Origin: JBGSYN01 sp964412385
GTDB taxonomy: Bacteria > Pseudomonadota > Alphaproteobacteria > Geminicoccales > Geminicoccaceae
Direction of reading: 5' to 3'
Length of the DNA: 13,940 nucleotides
Assembly (NCBI GenBank): GCA_964412385.1
Contig: CAYPOV010000102.1
Coordinates: forward strand, 1-13,940
Shown: piece after piece, positions 5,600 to 12,769 of the stretch
Numbering within the stretch: position 1 is the stretch's first letter
Layout: every line of letters starts with the position of its first letter
Made by a program: the position numbers and the translations under genes
The notes under the pieces: generated by a model
What the model was told of the DNA's origin: nothing
The model's database searches: none
The model's input: the letters and a program-made list of their open reading frames with translations, nothing else

Positions 5600-7468
5600 T
5601 TACGTAGTCCTGTCTCGATCCCGCGTGACCGAGCCTTCCGGTGGATAGGGCAATGTGTCGGAAAGCTCGCCGCGTTGGCCTGGGTCGAAATCCGGGAAAG
5701 GAAGATTGCCCGAGCGTCGCCAGTTTTCGATGCGCTCTTCCGCCGTTCTGCGGGCGGTTTCGTCAAGCGGCTCGTCGCGGCGCAGGTAAAGAGTCCTTGA
5801 CGGAAAGGCGATCGAGCCCCCATTGCGGGCTATAATGTCCATGATCCTAAGCATGAGATCTTCTTGGATTGCCATGGAATCATTGTAATCGATGGTGCGG
5901 ATATAGGTAAAGAGCTCGATCTCGAGCGCGCTATCGCCGAAACCCTGAAAGCGTGCCCGCGCCGGATCAGGCGAGACCTTGGGATGGGCGATCAGCATCG
6001 AGCGGACATCGGCGAGAATGGCGCGCAGTTGATCGGGTGTCGTCTCGAAGCGCAGGCCGATTGTCTTGCGCACCAAGACCATGTCGCGGCGCGTGTAGTT
6101 CTCGATTTGGAGATTGGCGAACTCTGCGTTTGGTATGGTTATCAATGTGCGATCGAGACTTCGAATGCGGGCCGAGCGAAGGCCGATATTCTCGAGCGTT
6201 CCGAGTGTGCTGCCGAACCTGCAGAAATCGCCAACCCGAACCGGGCGGTCCGCCAGCAGCGCCGCCCCGCCCAACAGGTTTTGCAGGGTCGTTTGTAGGG
6301 CCAGCGCCACGGCGATGCCGCCGACGCCAAGACCTGTGACAATGCCACTTACCGGTACGCCGAGGCCTTGAGCGGCAAGGACCAAGAGACCGATCGTTAA
6401 GACAACGGCAAGGATTCGAAAGAAAAGATGGACGTTGAGCACTGTTGCCGGACGGTTGTGAAGATTGGCAATACTGACGAAAAAACGGGCCGCCAAATTC
6501 AAGGCGGCAAACGTCAACAAGATGGCACCAATCACGAATGTCGCCGTCCAGGTGATATCGAGAACGACCAGAATCGGTCCCGTAAGTCTCAGCTCCTGGC
6601 TGCAAAACCACTGGGACAGTGAGGCAATTGCCATGAGCGTGATCGGGAACAAGAGCTTGCGCAACCATAAGAACGTGTCAGTTTGAATATTGCGTCCGTA
6701 GCCGCTCAGGTAAAATGCCAGCGCTGCAAGTGCCGTTCCGATGAGATGGACAGCAATCGTGGCCAGGAGCTTCCAGGCCGGTACGAACAAGACCTCGACA
6801 CGAGCCCATGGCGGTGTCACGAGACCATTTTTCTCGCCCATGAGCCTCGTCAGAACCGGCCCGACACCATCACGAAAGGCCTCGAATGTATCGAATTCTA
6901 ATTTTCCCCGTTGTTTGGGGTGCTCGGTGATGACTTGGTAGTATTCACGAAGGCGCTGAATGGTATCAGGCGTAAACAAAAAGTCCTTTGCGCCCGGATT
7001 GTCTTCTGGCAGAGCCAATGTAATTTCGCTCAAGGGAACAACCCAGCGCTCAATGCCGGAAGCGTCGACCACACTCCTGTCCGGGATCTCGCTGATTGGC
7101 ATGAGGTCTATGCGGCTCAAGATCTCATAGAGCATCAGCAATGCGTCGACGCTGACATCGGCACGCAACTGATCCGGCACGCCGCTGAGGTCCAAGAGGA
7201 CGACGGCGCGTTCATTCAAACGCTCGTCAAGGCCCGTCAGGCTTTCATCACCATCCACACCGAAGGCACGCTCCACCTCGCCGAACAGCGATTGGATCGT
7301 CGCTCGAGGGCTGTCTGTCGGCGGCGGCATGAGCGGGTGGCGCTTGAGTTGCGCCTGCGATGACCCGACTAGGATAAAGAGAGCCCCGAGAAAGGCGACC
7401 AGCCCCATGCGCCGGGCGGGGTTAACCCCAAGATTAAAGCTGATCCGGCGAGATTCTGCTATGCCCAA
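5600..7468 (-). CDS. Large MscS-family mechanosensitive channel with periplasmic domain
   Basis: This 622-residue protein is longer than E. coli MscS (286). It has an N-terminal signal or anchor (22-39, ending SSQA), a soluble segment of about 190 residues (41-230) that is probably periplasmic, and hydrophobic segments near 232-256, 272-288, 298-330 and 347-370. The pore helix follows at 371-400 (GIVTGLGVGGIAVALALQ, then TTLQNLLGG), the MscS signature. LLADRPVRVGDF and LITIPNAEFANLQIENYTRRD mark the beta domain, and a C-terminal alpha/beta domain runs to about 560. The likely role is gated release of solutes under osmotic stress. The start is uncertain: the TTG at 7468 overlaps the upstream cupin gene by 10 bases and keeps an Arg-Arg before the hydrophobic core, while the ATG at 7408 would leave no positive charge and has no clear ribosome binding site. 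The stop lies 170 bases before the RTX gene. Confidence 0.9.
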   Translation of the reverse strand: MGIAESRRISFNLGVNPARRMGLVAFLGALFILVGSSQAQLKRHPLMPPPTDSPRATIQSLFGEVERAFGVDGDESLTGLDERLNERAVVLLDLSGVPDQLRADVSVDALLMLYEILSRIDLMPISEIPDRSVVDASGIERWVVPLSEITLALPEDNPGAKDFLFTPDTIQRLREYYQVITEHPKQRGKLEFDTFEAFRDGVGPVLTRLMGEKNGLVTPPWARVEVLFVPAWKLLATIAVHLIGTALAALAFYLSGYGRNIQTDTFLWLRKLLFPITLMAIASLSQWFCSQELRLTGPILVVLDITWTATFVIGAILLTFAALNLAARFFVSIANLHNRPATVLNVHLFFRILAVVLTIGLLVLAAQGLGVPVSGIVTGLGVGGIAVALALQTTLQNLLGGAALLADRPVRVGDFCRFGSTLGTLENIGLRSARIRSLDRTLITIPNAEFANLQIENYTRRDMVLVRKTIGLRFETTPDQLRAILADVRSMLIAHPKVSPDPARARFQGFGDSALEIELFTYIRTIDYNDSMAIQEDLMLRIMDIIARNGGSIAFPSRTLYLRRDEPLDETARRTAEERIENWRRSGNLPFPDFDPGQRGELSDTLPYPPEGSVTRDRDRTT

Positions 7469-7974
7469 AGCTCCCGCAAGGGTCCGTCCTTCCCATAGAC
7501 GGGATCCTGGCTTGGATTGGGAACCGAGCCAATGTTGCGTTCGGCATCCTCATACTGTTCCGGGTCGTCCCGCATGAGGTCCCAATCCTGATTGTCGGGA
7601 TAGGCGCCGACGACGAGAAGATCAGGGCTGGCGCTGAGCCTTTTGTGGCCGACGCCAGCGGGTATGACCACGACGTCGCCGGCCTCGACATCCTCCGTTT
7701 CGCCGTCCTCGCCGCCGAACAGGACGCGTGCGCGCCCTCTTGCGATGCCCAAAACCTCATGGGCCGTGCTGTGGAAATGATGATAGGGGAAGATCCCATT
7801 GCGCCAGCTCTCGGACCATCCATTCCGGTCAAATAGACGCTCAAAGGCTGTGGCAGGGTCAGCGCCGTCGACTGCAACTGCTGACTGATAGGCCAAGAGC
7901 GGCAGTCTGTTATTGGGAATGCGGCCATCACCTGCAAAGAAGAAAACCAGCGGCTCACGCTTGGTTTCGGACAT
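7459..7974 (-). CDS. Cupin-domain protein, YjlB-like
   Basis: This 171-residue single-domain cupin resembles the B. subtilis YjlB type. The metal-binding motif 1 is PYHHFHSTAHEVLGIARG (about 63-80), giving His66, His68 and Glu73 as likely ligands. Motif 2 is the stretch with DVVVIPAGVGHKRL (100-113), which supplies His110. Between them, GRARVLFGGEDG is the usual strand. No signal peptide is seen, so it is cytoplasmic. Cupins range from isomerases and dioxygenases to sugar binders, and I cannot name a substrate. The ATG has AGGGAG six bases upstream. The gene overlaps the MscS gene start by about 10 bases, so the two probably share a message. The opposite-strand SYLF gene starts 101 bases away, making a divergent promoter region. 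Confidence 0.85.
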   Translation of the reverse strand: MSETKREPLVFFFAGDGRIPNNRLPLLAYQSAVAVDGADPATAFERLFDRNGWSESWRNGIFPYHHFHSTAHEVLGIARGRARVLFGGEDGETEDVEAGDVVVIPAGVGHKRLSASPDLLVVGAYPDNQDWDLMRDDPEQYEDAERNIGSVPNPSQDPVYGKDGPLRELWA

Positions 7975-8075
7975 TTGCGGCTCCCTTTGTTGTCAGGACT
8001 GCAGTAAGACTATTGGTGTCTCGCCAATTCAACAAATGAAACCGCATAAGCCTCGGAATGTAGAGAGGATAAGAA
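7975..8075. promoter_or_regulatory. Divergent intergenic region with an inverted repeat
   Basis: This gap separates the divergent cupin and SYLF genes and must hold both promoters. ATTGGTG (8012-8018) and CGCCAAT (8022-8028) form a seven-base inverted repeat with one mismatch and a three-base centre, a possible operator. I could not pick convincing -35/-10 pairs. The cupin ribosome binding site (AGGGAG, minus strand) and that of the SYLF gene (AGAGG, 8064-8068) lie at the two ends. Confidence 0.4.
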
Positions 8076-8636
8076 ATGCTTACCTTGACACGTCGACTAG
8101 CGCTCGCCCTGTTTTTCGCTCTCGCCATGCAAGGCCAAGCGGCTGCCCAGGACAATGTCCCGACCGCCGCTGAACTCAACGAGGACTCGCGCAAAGCGCT
8201 GAAAAAACTCGTGAATGAGAGCCAAGTGGCATCCGCCGTCTATGACAAAGCGCTAGCCGTTCTGGTGTTTCCCACGATCGTCAAGGGAGGCTTGATTGTC
8301 GGCGGCGAATATGGCGAGGGAACGCTGTTCAAGGATGGCGGCGTGGCAGGACACTACAATATCGCGGGCGCCTCGCTCGGCCTGCAGGCTGGTGCACAAA
8401 CCTTTTCGCAAGCCATCTTTTTCATGACCGAAGAAGCTCTCGAAGTCTTGAACCGACGCAATGGTTTCCAGGCTGGTGTCGATCTCGGATTTGCCGTTGG
8501 CATTGAAGGGGCAGGTGCTGGCGGCGCCACAGGTGTCTCAACCGAACCTGCCATCGCCTTTGCGTTCGGTCAGCAGGGCCTCATGGCTGGCGTCACGCTA
8601 CAAGGTGCGAAAATCACACCCGTTGACCGAAAGTGA
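8076..8636 (+). CDS. Exported SYLF (YSC84-type) lipid-binding domain protein
   Basis: This 186-residue protein has a clear signal peptide (Arg6-Arg7, hydrophobic 8-18, cleavage near QAAA|Q at 24-25). The rest is a SYLF/YSC84 domain: LVFPTIVKGGLIVGGEYGEG (62-81), GHYNIAGASLGLQAGAQT (92-109), FFMTEEALEVLNRRNGF and GVDLGFAVGIEGAGAGG, ending with QQGLMAGVTLQGAKITP. Eukaryotic SYLF domains bind phosphoinositides. Bacterial ones are exported and poorly understood, perhaps binding envelope lipids. The product is probably periplasmic. The start has AGAGG seven bases upstream. A glycine-zipper gene follows after 44 bases and a third exported protein after that, which points to a shared job in the envelope. 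There is no lipobox. Confidence 0.9.
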   Translation: MLTLTRRLALALFFALAMQGQAAAQDNVPTAAELNEDSRKALKKLVNESQVASAVYDKALAVLVFPTIVKGGLIVGGEYGEGTLFKDGGVAGHYNIAGASLGLQAGAQTFSQAIFFMTEEALEVLNRRNGFQAGVDLGFAVGIEGAGAGGATGVSTEPAIAFAFGQQGLMAGVTLQGAKITPVDRK

Positions 8637-8680
8637 GAACAGATGTGGTATGGCTCCGAGAATGTGGGAGTGGACGACCA

Positions 8681-9010
8681 ATGAAACGCTTGGTTTTGGC
8701 CGTCAGTTTAGCGTCTTTTCTGGGCGCTACAGGCGCATCTGACGCGCATTCTCAAACGGGTGCCGGCGCAGTCATCGGTGCAGGCGCCGGAGCACTCTTG
8801 GGTGACGGACTTGGCGACGCCCTCAAAGGCGGGCTTTTGGGGGCTGGCGCAGGTGCCGCCATCGAGAGTGAGCAGGCCCGATCGGATGCGGTCAAAGGTG
8901 CGGCGGTGGGTGCAGGTGTCGGTCTTTTGACCGATGGCCTCGACGGCGCCATGCGAGGCGGACTGTTCGGTGGCGCCTCCGGTGCTGTCATTGGCAAAAT
9001 TCGCGAGTAA
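8681..9010 (+). CDS. Exported glycine-zipper protein
   Basis: This 109-residue protein starts with a signal sequence (MKRLVLAVSLASFLGATG; cleavage near SDAHS|Q). The mature part is almost all glycine-zipper: GAGAVIGAGAGALLG, then ALKGGLLGAGAGAAI, GAAVGAGVGLL and a last GGLFGGASGAVIG. GxxxG spacing like this packs helices in or on membranes, as in 17-kDa-antigen and YMGG-type proteins. Function is unknown beyond that. The ATG at 8681 is chosen because it begins a proper signal peptide. A GTG at 8633 overlapping the SYLF stop would add 16 unlikely residues. The best ribosome binding match (GGGAG, 8666-8670) is 10 bases away, so initiation may be modest. It is the middle gene of the exported trio. 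Confidence 0.82.
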   Translation: MKRLVLAVSLASFLGATGASDAHSQTGAGAVIGAGAGALLGDGLGDALKGGLLGAGAGAAIESEQARSDAVKGAAVGAGVGLLTDGLDGAMRGGLFGGASGAVIGKIRE

Positions 9011-9033
9011 CAAGGATTTCAAGGAGACAGGGG

Positions 9034-9363
9034 ATGGTGCGTGGATTGGCATTGAGCACGGCGTGCTTCGCTACGCTCGGTTTAGCGGCACCCACCTCGG
9101 CTCAACAGGCCTATGAGTTTGAGGATCTGGTTTACTTGAGCTGTGCCGAAGCTTGGGAAGAGGCCGAGCAATCGGTCGACAATGCGGTGGCCATGATCAA
9201 GGTCCTCGCCGAGTTTTCGCTCGACAAGCGCCAGTTGGAGGTTCCCGAGAACGAACCGAACCTTGCCGATCAATTCGGTGAATTGGTCAAGGCCTATTGT
9301 ACAGCCGAGCCCGACGATCTCTTGTACAATGCGGTTGATCGTTCAATCCGCCGGCTTCTCTGA
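9034..9363 (+). CDS. Small exported two-cysteine protein, HdeA/HdeB-like layout
   Basis: This 109-residue protein has a signal peptide with cleavage near TSA|Q (23-24), leaving about 86 mature residues. The mature part is acidic and helical and has two cysteines, Cys37 (LVYLSCAEAWEE) and Cys89 (LVKAYCTAEP), well placed for one disulfide. Size, exported state, cysteine spacing (52 residues; about 48 in HdeA) and helical content recall the periplasmic acid-stress chaperones HdeA and HdeB. Sequence identity looks low, so this is a layout match only. The start is firm, with AAGGAG seven bases upstream. It follows the glycine-zipper gene by 23 bases and ends the probable operon. It could equally be an unrelated small periplasmic protein. 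Confidence 0.7.
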   Translation: MVRGLALSTACFATLGLAAPTSAQQAYEFEDLVYLSCAEAWEEAEQSVDNAVAMIKVLAEFSLDKRQLEVPENEPNLADQFGELVKAYCTAEPDDLLYNAVDRSIRRLL

Positions 9364-9515
9364 GCCAAACGACGATGCGACCTGCCTCGTACAATGAGAA
9401 CATTTCGACTGCTTTGAATACTTATCCATTGCCTTGCCAAACAATGGCGTGACATCTCAAAACGAGAGACGATGTCAACAGGCATTGTTATGGCGATCTT
9501 TTTTGAGTACCAATG

Positions 9516-9537
9516 CAACAAAGGACACTTTTTGTTG
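9516..9537 (+). terminator. Weak candidate terminator of the exported-protein operon
   Basis: A seven-base stem (CAACAAA / TTTGTTG) with an eight-base loop lies about 150 bases after the last exported gene. The stem is AT-rich and is followed by TATTTCG rather than a clean T tract, so support is low. Confidence 0.25.
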
Positions 9538-9798
9538 TATTTCGAATAGCCACGCGACGTCTTTGGTTCCGTTTATTGTCGTGGCTGAAGCCGTCTGTTA
9601 ATTTCAGGAGGATGCGAGTTATCCCTTATCCTAATTGATCACAGATGACTGGTGACAGGTTGTCCGAGGAAGGGTCGCTGCATCGCGATCGATTGCGCGC
9701 TACGCACGCCATTACTGCATACCTGCAATGGTTGACGTTTGAGGGCCCTTACGCGACGTCGCCGATGCTAGACAAACTATTGCAAACGGTTCAGCAAC

Positions 9799-9833
9799 GA
9801 TAATGTCAATGTGATGCCAGGATACAATCCTGG
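9799..9833 (+). promoter_or_regulatory. Possible -10 element and operator palindrome before the PuuD-like gene
   Basis: GATAAT (9799-9804) could be a -10 box with a start near 9811; no good -35 partner was found. Just downstream CCAGGAT-ACA-ATCCTGG (9817-9833) is a perfect seven-base inverted repeat with a three-base centre, 39 bases before the ATG. Its place right after the putative start suits a repressor site. The TTTCGTTT that follows also allows an attenuator hairpin. Confidence 0.35.
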
Positions 9834-9872
9834 TTTCGTTTCGCGTCCCATTTCTCATTGGAGGGAGACCCC

Positions 9873-10640
9873 ATGCGTGCACCAAGCGCTCCACCATTGA
9901 TCGGTGTGTCTGCATGTCTCAAGCCGAGAGATCATCACCTTGTGCATAGCGTTGTCGAAAAATACGTCGACGCAATCATCGATGGTTCCGGTGGCGTCCC
10001 CATTATCATTCCCGCATTGGCGTCCAGACTCGATATCGACACTCTGCTCGATCGAATCGATGGAATTTTTCTGACGGGCAGTCCCTCCAACGTTGATCCG
10101 AAACACTATGGCGGACCCAAACCCCGCGAAGGCAATATCGAAGATCCTGTAAGAGACGGGACAGTGCTTCCGCTCATCCGAAAAGCAGTCGCGAGGGGTG
10201 TGCCGGTTTTTGCCGTTTGTCGGGGCATTCAGGAATTGAACGTCGCCTATGGTGGCACGCTGCATCAGCAAGCCTGGGAAGTCCCGGGACGTGCCGATCA
10301 TCGTTCCGACAAGACCAAGCACCCGCACGATCGCTACGAGCTGCGCCACAAGATTGCACTCACGCCAGGAGGGGTGCTGTCGGAGATCCTGGGCGGCAAG
10401 GAATCCATCGAGGTCAATAGCCTACATGGACAAGCCGTCGATCGTGTAGGTCAGGGTTTGCGGGTGGAAGCTGTCGCCGATGATGGCACGATCGAGGGGC
10501 TGAGCGTCGAGGATGCGCGCGGATTTGCTCTCGGCTTGCAATGGCATCCCGAGTGGAAGGTCAGAGACGATCCGAACTCGCTTAGGATTTTTCAAGCCTT
10601 TGGCGCCGCCTGCGCTAACAAGAAGGCCGACGTTCGTTAG
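9873..10640 (+). CDS. Gamma-glutamyl-GABA hydrolase-family protein (PuuD-like, peptidase C26)
   Basis: This 255-residue class I glutamine-amidotransferase-like hydrolase is of the PuuD type. DGIFLTGSPSNVDPKHYG (63-80) is the substrate-loop signature. The nucleophile is Cys116 in VFAVCRGIQELNVAYGGTLH, and the other triad members are His225 and Glu227 in LQWHPEW. VNSLHGQAVDRVG (181-193) is also characteristic. PuuD cleaves gamma-glutamyl-GABA in putrescine breakdown. Relatives act on other gamma-glutamyl amides, and no other puu gene is in the window, so the substrate is open. The protein is cytoplasmic and of normal length. The ATG is chosen because GGAGGGAG lies about five bases upstream; an in-frame start 15 bases earlier would lose it. 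A permease gene follows after 37 bases, suggesting that uptake and hydrolysis of a substrate are linked. Confidence 0.88.
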   Translation: MRAPSAPPLIGVSACLKPRDHHLVHSVVEKYVDAIIDGSGGVPIIIPALASRLDIDTLLDRIDGIFLTGSPSNVDPKHYGGPKPREGNIEDPVRDGTVLPLIRKAVARGVPVFAVCRGIQELNVAYGGTLHQQAWEVPGRADHRSDKTKHPHDRYELRHKIALTPGGVLSEILGGKESIEVNSLHGQAVDRVGQGLRVEAVADDGTIEGLSVEDARGFALGLQWHPEWKVRDDPNSLRIFQAFGAACANKKADVR

Positions 10641-10677
10641 CCAACCGCCACGTCAAATCCAGCCATGAGGACGTCCG

Positions 10678-12462
10678 ATGACGACGCCACAGATCGCCAT
10701 CCTCTTGCTGCTGTGCGCCTTGTTCGTTCTGTTCCTGTGGGGACGGATTCGTCACGATGTTGCGGCTGTCGCTGCGTTGATGGCTGCTGTCTTGATAGGC
10801 TTGGTGCCGGCTTCGGAGGCGTTTTCGGGTTTGGGTCACACCGCAACCGTCACTGTCGCCGAGATCCTTGTCTTGACGCGCGTTTTGACAAGAACAGGCG
10901 CCACCGACAGTGTCGGGCAATTCGTCAATAGGTTCTCCGGCACCACCCATGGTCATGTGGGGGCGCTCTCAGCAGCAACCGCGTCAATGTCGACCTGCAT
11001 GAACAATGTTGGTGCATTGGGGCTCATGATGCCCGTTGCCATGCAGACGGCTGCGAGTGTCGGGCGGTCGCCTTCGCTGCTCTTGATGCCGATTGCATTC
11101 GCGAGCTTGCTCGGCGGCTTGGTCACAATGATCGGAACGCCGCCCAATATCATCGCCTCGACAATCCGGCGTGACCTCGAAGATTCGCAGTTTGCCATGT
11201 TCGATTTCACCTGGGTCGGCCTGCCAGTGGCGATTGCCGGCGTTGCTTATCTGGCATTTCTAGGATGGCGATTGGTCCCCTCGGCGCATCGACGATCGGC
11301 CGGATCCGAGGATTTCTTCCGCATCGGCGACTACGTCACGGAAGTCCGAGCTCGACCCAAGAATGAGTTGGTTGGCCGGACGATTGGCGAGATTGGCGAT
11401 CGCTTCGCGGCACTCGACGTTGCCATCTTGGGTCTTTTGAGGGGCGGACGAAAAATCCCCAACGTGCCTCGCCGCTTCCTCCTTTGGCAGGACGACATCA
11501 TGATTGTCGAGGTCGCGCCGGAAAACCTCGAGAAGCTTCTCAAACGGTTCGATTTGGAGATCGTGGGGGCGGATGATGAACGCGTCGTACCGCTCAGCAG
11601 TGACGATGTTCGTATGATCGAAGTAGTCATCAAGCCCGATTCGGAGCTTGACGGCAGGCGTGACGCGCGTGATCGGCTGGCCCATCAATTCAACGTGAAT
11701 TTGCTCGCAGTCGCACGCGAAGGTAGTCAATTGCGGGACCGGCTTGACCGGATCTGGTTGCGCGGCGGCGATGTGCTCTTGCTGCAGGGCGAGAGTGTTC
11801 GTCTTGCCGAGGTGACGAGACTCTTGGGCCTGTTGCCGCTAGCCGTGCGCAAGCTCACCGTTACCAACAAGCTGGCAAGACCGGCGCTCTTGCTGTTCGG
11901 CCTGGGAGTCCTGGTTTCTGCCCTGGGGCTCGTTCCTATTCAAATCGCCTTTGGTTGCGTCATCGTGGCGATGGTGGTTCTCGGGATTTTGCCGACGCGT
12001 GAGATTTACGAGGACATCGACTGGTCGGTCATTCTGTTGCTCGCAGCGATGATCCCCATCGGCACAGCACTCGAGACTTCAGGCCTTGCGGCAACATTGG
12101 CATCGGGTCTTGCGATGGTTGCAGGGCACACTTCGCCAATCCTTCTTCTTGTCCTCATGTTTGTCGTCACGATGGCGATGACCGACATCATCAACAATGC
12201 TGCCACGATCGTTATTATGGCGCCGATTTCTATCCGATTGGCAGAGACGCTTCAGGTCTCGACCGACACCTTCTTGATGGCCGTCGCCGTCGCCGCGTCA
12301 TGTGCGTTCCTGACGCCGATCGGGCATCAAAGCAACACGCTGGTCATGGGCCCAGGCGGCTATGCGTTTGGCGATTACTGGCGGGTCGGCCTACCGCTTC
12401 AGCTGATTGTCGTGATCACCGCCATTCCGCTCTTGCTGGTATTCTGGCCGCTTCACCATTGA
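10678..12462 (+). CDS. SLC13-type permease with two RCK_C-like domains
   Basis: This 594-residue inner-membrane transporter belongs to the SLC13/DASS branch of the ion transporter superfamily. Two membrane halves flank a soluble middle. The first half has CMNNVGALGLMMPV (107-120) and MIGTPPNIIAS (151-161). The second has the matching DIINNAATIVIMAPI (503-517) and TPIGHQSNTLVMGPGGY (546-562). This is the inverted-repeat pair that binds cation and substrate. The middle carries two TrkA_C/RCK_C-like domains (about 211-297 and 307-388), with ARPKNELVGRTIGEIG and KPDSELDGRRDARDRLA openings, which are common in bacterial relatives and may sense a ligand. Substrates in the family include dicarboxylates, sulfate and related anions; none can be chosen here. 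The ATG has GAGG seven bases upstream. It is probably co-transcribed with the PuuD-like gene. Confidence 0.88.
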   Translation: MTTPQIAILLLLCALFVLFLWGRIRHDVAAVAALMAAVLIGLVPASEAFSGLGHTATVTVAEILVLTRVLTRTGATDSVGQFVNRFSGTTHGHVGALSAATASMSTCMNNVGALGLMMPVAMQTAASVGRSPSLLLMPIAFASLLGGLVTMIGTPPNIIASTIRRDLEDSQFAMFDFTWVGLPVAIAGVAYLAFLGWRLVPSAHRRSAGSEDFFRIGDYVTEVRARPKNELVGRTIGEIGDRFAALDVAILGLLRGGRKIPNVPRRFLLWQDDIMIVEVAPENLEKLLKRFDLEIVGADDERVVPLSSDDVRMIEVVIKPDSELDGRRDARDRLAHQFNVNLLAVAREGSQLRDRLDRIWLRGGDVLLLQGESVRLAEVTRLLGLLPLAVRKLTVTNKLARPALLLFGLGVLVSALGLVPIQIAFGCVIVAMVVLGILPTREIYEDIDWSVILLLAAMIPIGTALETSGLAATLASGLAMVAGHTSPILLLVLMFVVTMAMTDIINNAATIVIMAPISIRLAETLQVSTDTFLMAVAVAASCAFLTPIGHQSNTLVMGPGGYAFGDYWRVGLPLQLIVVITAIPLLLVFWPLHH

Positions 12463-12769
12463 CTGCTGCAAACGGGCGCAGGCGCTCTGGAAGGCACATT
12501 TCCCTCGTGCGGGCCGCGCAAAAGCGTTATAACGCTGTTGTCGTCTCACGGATCAAGGGTCGCCGCCGTTATCTTTTAGTTTTCGCTTGTGGGGATCGGA
12601 AACCACCCGGGTTGAGGTGTCGGGATCTCCCTCTGTTGGGCGTCGGCCAGATGTGGTGCATCCGCGTCCGGGTTATACCGGTGCCACAAGCCAAATACCT
12701 TAAGATTGCATGCTTTGGCCTAATGTGACGAGAGATCGCTCGCTTGTGGAATGCCGTTGGAGCACGTGA
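12463..12769 (+). other. Intergenic region and probable leader of the RRM gene
   Basis: These 307 bases hold no supported gene. A perfect 14-base palindrome, AGCGTTATAACGCT (12523-12536), could be an operator. A partial repeat, CCGG-GTTATA-CCGG, lies near 12670. GGAG (12759-12762) is the ribosome binding site of the next gene. No clear terminator follows the permease and no strong promoter pair was found. A structured leader is possible because RRM proteins of this type are often cold-regulated, but that is inference. Confidence 0.35.

Larger units (their letters stand above)
9364..9872. other. Intergenic region rich in small inverted repeats
   Basis: No gene is supported in these 509 bases. 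Inverted repeats include CCATTG/CAATGG (9426-9447), GACATC/GATGTC (9451-9476), CAACAAA/TTTGTTG (9516-9537), AGCCACG/CGTGGCT (9548-9586) and CCAGGAT/ATCCTGG (9817-9833). A perfect AGGAGG (9606-9611) touches an ATG that opens only an eight-codon frame. The left part is more AT-rich than the flanking genes. A small RNA or long leader is possible but not shown. Confidence 0.4.

Noticed and set aside
5967..6668. 233-codon minus-strand frame within the MscS gene
   Set aside because: It overlaps conserved MscS pore and beta-domain coding in another frame and has no family features.
12300..12728. 142-codon plus frame overlapping the end of the permease gene
   Set aside because: It begins inside conserved transporter sequence (TPIGHQSN motif in the other frame) and lacks a ribosome binding site.
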